From Cycas panzhihuaensis (Eukaryota > Cycadophyta), in the NCBI GenBank assembly GCA_023213395.1, contig CM041465.1, forward strand, positions 133,679,741 to 133,743,740: 64,000 nucleotides of DNA, read 5' to 3'. Within the stretch, counting starts at the first letter, position 1. Every line of letters begins with the position of its first letter. The notes under the pieces were generated by a model that had not been told where the DNA came from, did no database searches, and was given only the letters and a program-made list of their open reading frames with translations. Shown here piece after piece: positions 34,560-45,103 of this stretch. Both the position numbers and the translations under genes were made by a program.

Positions 34560-35330
34560 CTCTTGATGAAGTGAAGGAGTATACCCTTTTGTTCTAGGAG
34601 TTTTAGGATGTTTTTGCATGGGATTACTCTGATATGAAGGGAATCGATCCTTTAATCTTGACTGACAACCTTACTACCATTCCTGGTGCTCGCCCCATGC
34701 GTGAGAAGCAACATCCTCTTCACCCTAAGCTCTTAGCTACTATTAAAATAGAAGTTGAGAAACTCCTCAATGCAGGATTGATCACTTCCATCAACTACAC
34801 TAAATAGGTATCTAACATTGTCCCTATTTCTAAAAAGAATGGGATAATCTGGATATGCGTTGATTTTCGTGATATCAATAATACATGTCCTAAGGACAAT
34901 TTCCCACTTCCTTTAATTGATCAGATCATCGATCGAATCGTCAGTTTCAAAGTTATATCCTTAATGGACAACTTCTCCAGCTATAACCAAATTTAAATCT
35001 CTCCTGAAGACCATCACAAGACGGCCTTCACCACTCTGTGGGGAACTTTTACCTATAAGGCGATGCCTTTCAGACTAAAAAATGTAGGCGTCACTTATCA
35101 AAGGGTGATGTAATTTATTTTTCACGATCTCATCAACAAATCCTTGGAAATCTTTATGGATGACATGATGGGTCTCTCACACATTAGAGCCTATCACCCT
35201 ACCGATTTGTGTGCCATCTTTGCACGATGCCGCAAATACCATGTAAGCCTCAATCCTCTTAAATATGTGTTTACTGTAACCACTAGCAAACTCCTTGGTT
35301 TCCTTGTGTCTAAACAATGAATCTAAATCG
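34560..35330 (+). pseudogene. Tat-B reverse transcriptase
   Basis: RT blocks in order: CVDFRDINNTCPKDNFPLP (about 34857), SLMDNFSSYNQI (about 34960), TLWGTFTYKAMPF (about 35035), LKNVGVTYQRVM (about 35077) and IFMDDMMG (about 35152), which carries the catalytic Met-Asp-Asp. The MDxFSGYNQI and GATYQRxM text is typical of Tat and Athila elements. In-frame stops follow NQI and QRVM, and one lies before INSKSLE-like sequence. Confidence 0.88.
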
Positions 35331-35359
35331 ACCCTGATAAAGTCAAGGCCATCCTTAAC

Positions 35360-35890
35360 ATGCCACCTCCTAAAACCCAACGACATATTAAGTTGTTTTT
35401 AGGTAGGCTTGGTTTCCTCAGGTGTTTTTTTGTAGACTTCGTCATAAACGCCAAACCTCTCACTAACCTATTAAAGAAGGAGGCCCTGTTTGTTTGGTCT
35501 TCTAAGGCCCAACAAGCCTTCGAAGAACTTAAGGAAGCTCTCGCTTCTGCCTTGACATTGGCACTGCCTCTCTTTGATAGGCCATTCATCCTGTATACCT
35601 TGGTAACCGATGAATCTTTGGGCACAATGTTGGCTCAAGAGGATGATTCGGGAGCCGAAAGGGCTATTTACTTCATTAGTCACACCCTCGTAGATGTTGA
35701 ACCTAACTATTCCCCTGTGGAGAAAGAATACCTCTCCTTGGTATATGCAACCAAGATGTTCAGGCATTATTTGCTTAGAAACATTACTTGGGTAATCATT
35801 TAATCTGATCCCCTACGCTATTTACTTACCTGACCTGACCTGCTTTAGGAATTTGATCTTCACATCGTTAACAAGAAATCAAAGAAAGGA
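35360..35890 (+). pseudogene. Tat-B RT-linked RNase H
   Basis: The frame reads KAQQAFEELKEALASALTLA, then YTLVTDESLGTMLAQED, AIYFISHTLVDVEPNYSPVE and KEYLSLVYATKMFRHYL, the usual gypsy RNase H that directly follows RT. The tail VVVAEQLVDTPI is the linker seen in Tat elements. Integrase starts about 150 bp further on, so no second RNase H fits between them. The expected one is at 41214-41640 instead. Confidence 0.88.
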
Positions 35891-36049
35891 GTGGTAGTGG
35901 CTGAGCAGCTCGTTGACACTCCTATCCCAAACCCTTTAATGTTCATATTGATGACTCTCTTTCTGACGAGCCTATCCTGGCCGTTTATGAATCTCCTCCT
36001 TATCCTCTTGTTGATAGCGAGTGGTATGGGGACATCATGTAATATCTCA

Positions 36050-37299
36050 CTCAACAACAATATCACCCTGATGCTAGTGATAAAGTTAGGTCTTATATTC
36101 GGGCTATTGCCAGACAGTACTTTCTTATGGATGAGGTGTTGTATAAGAGATCCTTCGATGGGATCCTTCTTCGTTGCATCTCTCCTGATGAAGCGGACTA
36201 GATACTCTGTGAATGCCACCATGGCATTTGTGAGGGCCACTTTGGGGGCCAATCCATGGCCCAAAGGATCCTCCGTATAGGGTACTATTGGTCGTCCCTC
36301 TTTAAGGACGCCCATGCTTACGCCTTGAGATGTCAGCGATGTTAGGAGCATGCCAACATCACTCACTTGCCTTCCGAGGCTCACCACCCCATTATATCTC
36401 CATGGACCTTCTTCCAATAGGGGTTGGACCTCATTGGATCCATAACCCCATCCTCTTCGTTGCAGCACAAGTTTATCTTGACTACTACAGAGTACTTTAC
36501 TAAATGGGTGGAAGCCATCCCTTTGACTACTACTCTTGGTAAGATGATAGCCACCTTTGTCTACCAACATATCATCTGCCACTTTTGGGTTCCCGATATC
36601 CTGATCACGGACAACGGAACTCCTTTTTGCAATAAGGAGATGGATGAACTTTACGAGAGATTCTACATTTCTCATAAAAGTTCCTGTCCTTACTATCCCC
36701 AGGCCAATGGCCAGGTCAAATCGTTTAACAAAACTCTCATAAATATTCTAAAGAAAACTGTTGCCCAATCTCAAAGAGATTAAAATCTCCAACTCCCTTC
36801 TGCCCTATGGGCGTATCGTACATCTATCTGTATGGCTATGAGAATGACTCCTTTCTTCCTAGTCTACGGAATGGAGGTGGTTCTCCCATTGGAAGTGGAG
36901 ATTCCTTCTCTATGGGTCTCTCTTAGAGGTCTTGTCAATGAGGAGTCTATCCGTCAGGCTCACCTCTTAGACCTAGAGGCCTTGGATGAGAAACGCTTGG
37001 CCGCCTACCAAGCCAACCTCGCCTCTAAGGCTAGGGCGTGAAGGACTTATAATAAACACATTTATTCCCATCCTTTACATCCCAAGGACCATGTCCTCAC
37101 ACTGGAATATCTCCACAATCGCCTGACCAAATTCAGACCTAAATGGGTTGGCCCTTTTGTCATTTTCGAGAGTCTTGGGAATGACGCTTATCAGATCACC
37201 ACCCTGGAGGGCCTCAAATTTGAGAAGGCTATTAATGGGAAATTCCTAAAAAAATTCTATGCACGAATACATCACCCTCTTATTTACGCTATGAAATGA
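36050..37299 (+). pseudogene. Tat-B integrase
   Basis: The zinc-binding N-terminus is at about 36160-36360 (CECHHGICEGHFGG, CQRC). The catalytic core is at about 36424-36770 (FTKWVEAIP, ILITDNGTPF, YYPQANGQVKSFNK), and the C-terminus has MTPFFLVYGMEVVLPLEVEI and KFRPKWVGPFVI, the latter typical of gypsy integrases. The first catalytic Asp (TDYFTKW) is Glu and the last Glu (NGQVEx) is Lys, so the enzyme would be inactive. The frame ends at TGA 37297-37299. Confidence 0.9.
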
Positions 37300-38700
37300 G
37301 CCTAAACTACCATCCTAGGCGCATCCCCATTCCCCCTAGCCACAGGTAAAATGGCAGCTTAAGGTGGCCCCCTTGTTTCTTTTGGGTTCCCCCCGTGGAA
37401 CCCCTCATCCCCCTTTTCTTTGGGAGCCTTGTCCTCCTATTTGGGTGTATTGTCCCAATCACTCCTGGGCTTGGGTACATTCCCTGACTAGGATGACGCG
37501 TTGGAGTGTCACCACTCCTTTCCCATTGGCACTTCCTTTGCATATCTTGTTATGCTCCCATGTGGACGTGTGCCATCCTATTTCCTTACCTCACATATAT
37601 GTATCGCCGCTGCCTATGGTGATTGTATGTGCGTCTGCTAGGAATATGGCCTACATGAAAGGAAGTGTATGTAGCTCAAAAATCCTCTATCACAAACCAT
37701 ATGATAATCAATAAAAACATCATAATATATTACCTCTTTGTGCATATGTGTACCCTCATACATATACATACATAAGCATAAATATAAATATACATCATCC
37801 ATCATGTGTTATCATACATATCAGCATATATCAAATACGGTGCTAATGGCCCCGTTTATATATACAAAATCATCATGTATCATATCATATAAAGGGTATG
37901 GTACATCATATGTGGGAAGCTTAAACCCTTGCAAGGAGGAGTACAATCATGTGGCAACATATGATGACTCCTTCGAGGTCCAGTGCTTTCCAATATCAAA
38001 TCAAAATATACTATATCCTACTCTCTAGTGCTGCCCTGCTCCTGGGGCATCATCTCCTAGTCTATGTGATCCCTCTCTTGGGGACCACATGCCTCCCAGA
38101 CTCCTCCTACATCTCTAGGAACTCTTGGCCTCACTCCCCTTGTCCTGAGGCCTCATCGAGGTTGTCGTCGCCATGTGGGTATAGGTCCTGTTCCTCGATG
38201 ACCTCAATGCCATCTGACCTACTAGCTAATCATATCATACCTGGATATGATCACTCTCGCCCTCCACTCCTCGTAGTCGCTCCTCTAGCACTGCTATCCT
38301 GATGTGACTCTCTGCATCACCACTTACTCCTCCCTGAGCCTCTAGAGCCTGGACCCAGCCTCGTAGTACATCTCTCTCTACCCTGGTTATGTTCAGCTCT
38401 CCCTACAATCGTCTGACCCTCACCTTGTGCTCCTAGGACTCTACTACCCATACGTCTCTCATCCTAACCAATAGGGCGAATGTTGTCGTGTGGTCCCCCG
38501 CCAACCATGGCTCCTCTCTTGCCTGGATTGGAGGCTATCCCTCTTTGTAAATCCGTGGAAACATCTCCTAGACTACCGCCTCAACCAACCTCCCAATATC
38601 TGCCACTCCTGCAAATCCAACATGCCACATGTCAGTATATATACACCAAATAAATCAAATAAAGCACAATAACTATACATCTGGTGATCAAATGACGAAG
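37300..38700. other. Tat-B 3' spacer between pol and the antisense ORF
   Basis: This spacer is shared with Tat-A 1-1230 (GGATGAC...TGGAGTGT...CACTCC occurs at both). A Pro/Leu-rich open frame on the plus strand is the shadow of the antisense ORF tail. I see nothing else coding. Confidence 0.6.
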
Positions 38701-39930
38701 GGATAGGGTAGTGTCTCACCTGCTGGGACCACCAGCTCCCCGACTCGGACGATCACCTCCTCCTTGGGTCCTCCACCCACTACTGGTATCTCCTCCTCCT
38801 TTGGTACCACCTCACCAACTGTCGGGCCTATTGGGGAACCTCTACCCTCTACCATTGGTGTTGCTGCTGCCTGGACTCTCCCTACTATCCTCAGCTTCCT
38901 AAACTAGCATTTAGGAAGCTCCACCTCTCCCTACAGTCCCTAGCGGACCCACATCTCCTCCTGTGGCTCCTGATGGCCCTACCTCTCCTCTTGTACTCCC
39001 TGATGGACCTGCCTCACCACCTGCTACTCCCAATGGGTCAGCCCCATCACCTCCATCATCGTCGTCTCCCTTTATGGGAGTAGCTCCTACTCCTCCTGCC
39101 TCATCATTGCTATCCCACCTCGCCCCTCTATACGGATCTGCTGTATAGTCGGTCATGGTGAGAAGGTCTAGCGATGTAGCCTCAACTGAGTGTCTAGTCC
39201 TTGGTTCCCCTGAACTGAGTTTGCCACATGTGGACCATAGGAACCCATGTTGAGATCAGATAGGGCCCTCCTAGTGGTGCTACTGCTCCAAAATGGTCAA
39301 AGAACTAGCACTGTAATAATGTACTGTACGATAAACCTCCTCTCCCTGCTGCCCTGATGGCATCCAACTAGGCGATTAGGTTCACCGCTATTAGCGTGGC
39401 CCAATCTAGTCTCTCCCTAGCCTCACAGCTCCTCACTGCATCCATCCATCCACCGGGTATGAACCTATAAGTTAGTTTCTGGGATATCCAGAACAGAATG
39501 CATAGAGTGATCAACTTCCTCACATGAGGAATTTGAGACATAATCATGCTCTAGACCAGTATACCTCTCATCTTCTACCAGTCCTGACTTGTGAAGTAGG
39601 TCGCTGCCTCTCTATGCGTGGTGTCATTACTAGGCAGTGCACCTAGTGATGCCAATGCTCTAGATGTTGGTACTCCCAAGATCCTCCTCACGTCTCCTTG
39701 TGTGACTATAACATCTTCTACTCGGAGGAGATTAACACATGCCTCCGTCAATCCCAGTGTGAGACTATATCCACTAAGAGGCGCTGATCTGATGCATATT
39801 ATGACATCTGAATGGCCTTCAATAGGCCACATCTCCCCAATACTCGCCGACCTCCATGAGTCATCATCTCAATGAAGCTAATCATAGTAACACCTATGTT
39901 TTTGTGGTTATCCACCATGATGACTACCTA
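38700..39930 (-). pseudogene. Tat-B antisense ORF, plant mobile domain (PMD)-like
   Basis: It lies antisense to the element between integrase and the 3' LTR. A likely start lies near 39915-39918 (MVDNHKN..., with IEMMTHGGRRVL), just after a TTTTATAG/GT context that could be a splice acceptor. The core reads LLRVEDVIVTQGDVRRILGV (about 39665-39720), parallel to the clearer PMD text in Tat-A. A second conserved block lies at about 39350-39470 (GGWMDA, LDWATLIAVNLIA, GRGGLSYSTLLQC). The tail (38911-39156) is acidic (DDDDGGDGAD), then Gly/Ser/Pro repeats. Frameshifts and stops break it. Conservation in both Tat copies on the same strand supports a once-real gene; its role is unknown. Confidence 0.6.
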
Positions 39931-40662
39931 TAAAACCCCAAAACATAGTCATTACCTGTCTAAATCTAACTATCGACCCTTAGGACTGCCTCTCACTCCT
40001 CTCAGACTGAGATTTGGCTCTCCTTCGGGCCATCCTTTTGGATTTTTAGCCAGTTTGCCTTCACACTGTGCTAAACTCCACAGTACTGCAGAGTTTAGCA
40101 TAAGGCTCGTTGAGATTTTATCCAATCTCAATGGTCCCGCGGTAAAGATTGCGAACCTCCCATTTTTGGGGGGTAATGTTGGCATCGTGGCAAAGATCGC
40201 GATACTGTGATCCACGATCTTTGTCATAGTGCCAATGTCACCCCCCAAAAATGGAGGGTTTTTCAGCCAAAAAACATAAAAAATTTATCTAAGTGAGCCA
40301 CACTCAAGCCCACCAGGACCAGGGCTCTCTAATGCCCCAATCCCGCCTCTTGCTAGGTCCAATTTAAACTCTAGGAGATCACTATTTACCCTTAAGGGGC
40401 CCAAAATTACAATGAGAATCACTAAAAATCCATTAAATTAAATCAGTGAAATGGGGTTGGGTGTGGATGATCCACTCGCTAGATCCGGTCTTGCCACCGC
40501 CATCTCGTCTCCCTAGTCTCACTCGTTATTTCTGCGTCTCGATCCAACAATTAGATCTCTCCCTATGTGCCTCCAATGTGGGGTGGCACTTCGCTACATA
40601 GAGGGAAGGGCTCTAATTCATCCGTGAGCCCGTGAAAATGAATTCCATTTTCGCCAAGTTTC

Positions 40663-40671
40663 CTTTATATA
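40663..40671 (-). promoter_or_regulatory. TATA box upstream of the antisense ORF (Tat-B)
   Basis: TATATAAAG on the minus strand is a perfect plant TATA box, about 750 bp upstream of the antisense ORF. It is kept in Tat-A as TATATAAG. The empty site of Copia-1 (AAAAT, 40635-40639) lies 24-28 bp downstream, about where transcription would start. Confidence 0.5.
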
Positions 40672-41213
40672 GGCAGGGGACCTAATAGGCACTTCTCCCG
40701 TTTCTCTCATCATGATAACCCTTGAGACTGTTTCGTTTCTGTGATCACCTTTTCCTTCTGGGTCCATCTCTAGTTTTACCTCCGTGGCCTTCCTTTTCCC
40801 TTGGACTTGCCGGGTGCATTTATGGCACCCTTTCTTTGGCCTGGCAAGGCCCCTTCTGCCTCGTTTTATGTGCCGCATCCATACATGCTCAAGTTTATAC
40901 TTGTTTGACTCGTTTCATTGCCCTGCATCCATTTTTGCTGCCCATTCACACCTCTGGGGCTTCCAAAGGAAGCATCCCCCTTGTTTTGGACATCATTTCA
41001 CTTTCTTAAGCGACCTTTAGCACCCTAAAGGAGCCTTTTCACTGTCAGTTCTTCCCTGTCTGCTGGTTAGCCCTCTTCACCTTCGGTTGGCCTCGTCCTT
41101 GGGTCTTCCTACCTTTTGCGACCATTATTGACATCCATTTGGAGCTTTTACGATGATTTCACACTATTGAGTTCTCTCTGCTCATCGATCCTGCTGGCAT
41201 TCTTCTCTCTACC

Positions 41214-41640
41214 GAGACCTCCAATTTGGTCATAGCCTTACTCATTTTCACTAATAGTGGAAGTCGCGGCAACTTTGGCCCTTCCGCTGATGCGTGGATT
41301 CTCTGTGACCTATTTAGGCACAACTTCATGTGCTTTGGGATCTTCCTTCCCGAAGCCACCAATAACAAAGCTGGATACACAGTTGTTATTGAGGCCCTTA
41401 CTGATGCACTCTACTTACACTATGAACCCATCATTCTCCTTTGTGACTCTTAAGTTATGGTGTCTCATCTCACCTGGGTCTACCAGGTGTGGTGCCCATG
41501 TTTGAGGTCTCTTGCCTTGGCTACTAGATCCTTGTTGGCTTCTTTCTTATCCGTCGACATTCGACACATCCCACAGGCTCTCAACGTCGAGGCACATAGC
41601 TTAGTTCACCTCGTCCTTGGGCGTTGCTTGCCTCTCTGTG
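41214..41640 (+). pseudogene. Tat-B extra RNase H (type I / archaeal-like) ORF
   Basis: This is the counterpart of the Tat-A ORF at 9026. It reads LLIFTNSGSRGNFGPSADAW, FLPEATNNKAGYTVVIEAL, ILLCDS, VSHLTWVYQVWCP, RSLLASF, and IRHIPQALNVEAHSLVHLVL. The fold landmarks of type I RNase H are all present, but the catalytic residues are lost: Asp to Asn in the first motif, Glu to Gly in the second, and Asp to His in the last. A stop follows LLCDS at 41451. A leader frame from about 40722 (Leu/Phe-rich, with stops) precedes it. Its placement 3' of integrase, behind the antisense ORF, is shared by both Tat copies. Confidence 0.78.
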
Positions 41641-42130
41641 GCCCACCTTGAGGGACTTGTCCGGTCATGCCTGCACCCAAGTCTTGGGTCACCCTTTGCA
41701 TCGCGATCCATTTGCACCTCTGAAAACCAATCGCTAATGAGGTTAAACTATGACGACCACTAGGTTTGTTTTCTTTACTCTACTCTTTGTATCTCAACAT
41801 ATAGCTCTTGTTATTCTCAATTTGTGTCCACATATAACTTTTCATTTACGACATTTGTCTGGTTTTAGGTGTGGTCATCACCACCCTTCCACCCTACTCT
41901 TACGATGAGGGCATCCCTCTCATCTGTTACCTTTACTTGTTGTCTATACCGCAATACATAGGCAACCCCTATACTGTCTTACCTTTGCCTTTACACCCAC
42001 GTGTTCTGCCATGACACTCTTTGTTGCCCTTGGTTTGCATTATTACTATGATTCGTATATATATGCTACTGACATTATCTTGCCAACATTCGTCATCACA
42101 TTACACCTTCGAGGTGCGAGGCTCTACTGC

Positions 42131-42141
42131 CAAGGGGGCAG
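42131..42141 (+). other. Tat-B polypurine tract
   Basis: CAAGGGGGCAG immediately precedes the TG of the 3' LTR. Confidence 0.8.
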
Positions 42142-45103
42142 TGTTTCCTGGCTCCCATGAATGGGTTCTTGGTAGGTTGACTCAGGTAAGTACAGGTATG
42201 CTTCTTCCCTTTTGTCTTTACTGCTTCTTTATAAAGGTAGATAGAAGCATCATCTTGTTGCATGATTAACTGTCGCGTTTAAGTGATCACCTTGCACCTG
42301 TTGCTTGATCATGTTGCTTATCATTCTCTTAATCTATGACGATGAGTGGGACATGCATCCCTATGGCACTCCACAACCCTCCTACGCTCCTCTAGATTAT
42401 CCTTAACACTGCTTAACCCATGTGATCCATCACACCCCCTCACCACATCACAACCCTTAGTACCCCGCTGAGTGTGTTTGGTTGATCCTTATGTGAGTTA
42501 TCGGTTTCCTAAGAGTTTTGCCACTTCGGTACCCCATCCTGTTTAGGTCATCTTCCCAATTTGACTATCCCCAACTATCTTGACAGAGGGCTAGCCCTTT
42601 CTAATCATGATGTACCTCCTTTAAGGCTCCCAAGCATCCTCCCTTTGGCTTATTTTGGTCTCTATCATTGCATCATGGCAAATGTCATGGTATTACGGTA
42701 AACTTTGCAGTATTACAAAATTTACTGTGGGGCGACTATCATAACTTATTTTTTAAAATCTGCCATGGTAAATTTCATTTTTTTCGTGAAATTACCATGT
42801 GGCTTCGACACCTCTTAAGCCTTACCTCAACCCTAATCGTCCTTTCAGCCTAGGGTTAGGTATAAAGCCCAAAACGACCTCATTTTCCTTCTTCTTCTTC
42901 CACCTTCCTTGCTCTCTTCTCTCTCTTCCATAAGAGTTTTCTACAGGAGTGCCCTGCAATGTTCAAGTTCCTTATTCTCCAGCCTGAGGTCTGCCCATTG
43001 TAGCTTTGATCCATGGCAACAGGCTCACCAAGTAACACTTCCAAGCAAGGATTCATGCCTAAGTATGGCCTCCATGCCCTTCTTACAACTTTCAACAAGT
43101 GTGTTTCTATTGCAGTACCTTCCTAAGGATATCCTGTAAGCATACTAAATCTACCTTTTTCTGCTATCTACAGGGGCAGATCTGCCTCTCACATAGCCCA
43201 ATAGGTATTTTCTATTATTGTTCCATAGATTTCTTTGGGTTTGTCTTGTCAAAGGTTGGGTTTTGAGTACATTGTTCCTTTCCTTGTCTTCTTTACTACA
43301 TACATGGGGCATCCCTCCATTTTTTGTCTACTTGCTCTATTGATCCCCCTATTCTCCCCTAGTTTTTTCTAGGAGGCCATGGGAGAGGATTCATAAAGAG
43401 TGAGTGAAAGGAGCCAAGGCGGGATCCATACCCACTAGGCCTACTCCTCAAAGGCAAACCCCTTCTCCTCTTTCCTCTCCTTCACTTGTGCCTCTCATGG
43501 ATCATCGGGGAGTCTTTGGGATTATGCCTACATTGGATATCAACGTATGCAGCCCTTACTACGTTGTTTCCAAGCCTGCACACCTCTTTTGAGCATCTTC
43601 TCGAGCCCCAAACGATGTCCTATATTCACCATGGGTCCTGACATAGCCCATGTTGTAATTTGCTGCCCATAGCATACTTGCAACATAGGTAACTTTTACA
43701 AACTTTGTAGCACTTGTTTTCTTTCCTGTCCACTACTAATAGGCTATCCTAAGCTATTGTACCCTGCACCTAAGGGAAGCATGGAGGTGCATTTACTAAA
43801 GGGTTAGCCATTTCGAGGCTAACCTCCCTTTGCTTTGGCATGTGTTGATGGTTTTCTTGAGAGCTTGTTGAGTCACTTTTTGGTGGAAGATTATCTAACT
43901 TACAACATTCTAATTTGTAATATTTTAGCGGTTTACTTTTTCATAAGTATACATATATTATTATTGTATCCTAGTAGCCCCTTCAGAAGGGGTAAAGAAT
44001 GTTGTAATTGTAGGTTTGCTACGTCGTCGATGGAGAAAGGTAAGCAACAATAATGTGGGTACATTCTTTGGCCTCTTTCCCTTTGGTTATTCTACTATTT
44101 CATAGTTCCTTTTTCCTTTGCGTTTCCTTATTCCTTTCCTTTCATTCTTGGGGGAGGTAAGGAAACCCCTATACTACTCATGCTATGGGAGAAGGAAAAA
44201 GAGGGAGCAGGCATAGCACAAAGTGAATTCCACGCTTCAGATACTTCGTTCTTCCAGGTACGTCTTTCTCATTTTGTAAGTCTTTTCATATTTCCTCTAG
44301 CCTATGTGCTTGCATAAAAGACAATAAGGGAATAAAGGAAAAGAGAACCATTATTATCATTATCTTGTACTTTGGTTCGCATTGTAGGAAAGAGCATTGA
44401 TCAAGGATTATCCCCTTCTCTCTTTCACCTAATTGCATTGATGTGCATATTGCATGATAGCTAGGTTTATTGCTTTACCCTTTTCCCTTTCTTTTGAAAA
44501 CAAAATGAGAGTGACGATCTGCTTTTGAGAGAGTATTTATTGTTCTTTGCATTTGTATGCTTAGTTTATCTCTCATTTGCATACATATGACTAGTCTTTG
44601 TCCCATTGAGCCTATATAGACTAGGAATCCCTCCTCACACATAAGAGTGGTAGGAACTCTTTCTGCTACCACTCTTGATCCATCTGGCCATCCTGCTAGG
44701 TGGATTAGTTCTTAGAGGACCCATTCCCTAAGGTCGTTTTACTTTTTTTATCATACCCTCATACACTCCACCTACGTCCTTTAGCCCGCTCTCCCTAAGG
44801 ATTTGTTCCTTCATCGGATCTTGCCTTCCCCTTTCAGCCATCCAAGGGTAGGAAGACCCTTGCTTTGAGGTTACTCGGGAAACTGAGTATATCCCTCACC
44901 TATGCTCTCCTTTAAAGTCAAAAGCCAAGTTACCTTGAGGAAGTTGTGTGCCATTCGTGGGTCTCGAACCTGTGTTCTGACACACGAATGCCCTATATGG
45001 GTGCTTTCTTACACTCGTTGGTTTGATCCCTTTGCCCCAAAACCTTCCATTTATTGTCTTATTCCAACTAGGTGTAGTTGCCATCCCCATAGACGTGATT
45101 CTA
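42142..45103 (+). repeat. Tat-B 3' LTR
   Basis: This 2962-bp LTR runs from TGTTTCCTGGCTCC to GACGTGATTCTA (terminal CA mutated to TA). TATAAAG is at 42861-42867. The flank TATAC (45104-45108) is the right target duplication. Confidence 0.9.

Larger units (their letters stand above)
27456..45103 (+). mobile_element. Tat-B: full-length 17.6-kb Tat/Ogre-like Ty3-gypsy retrotransposon
   Basis: This is a complete element with LTRs at 27456-30393 (2938 bp) and 42142-45103 (2962 bp), a primer site TGGCAACCATACTGGGGAC, gag, protease, RT, RNase H and integrase on the plus strand. A 4.8-kb 3' region holds an antisense PMD-like ORF and a second RNase H. Great length, long LTRs, the PBS type, an extra RNase H and an antisense ORF together mark the Tat/Ogre lineage. 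It is inserted in the RT of Copia-2. All coding parts contain stops; integrase and both RNases H have lost catalytic residues. Confidence 0.92.

Noticed and set aside
37364-37714. 116-codon plus-strand frame after Tat-B integrase
   Set aside because: Its beginning is in the shared spacer, but the frame is not preserved in Tat-A positions 1-330 and carries no domain.
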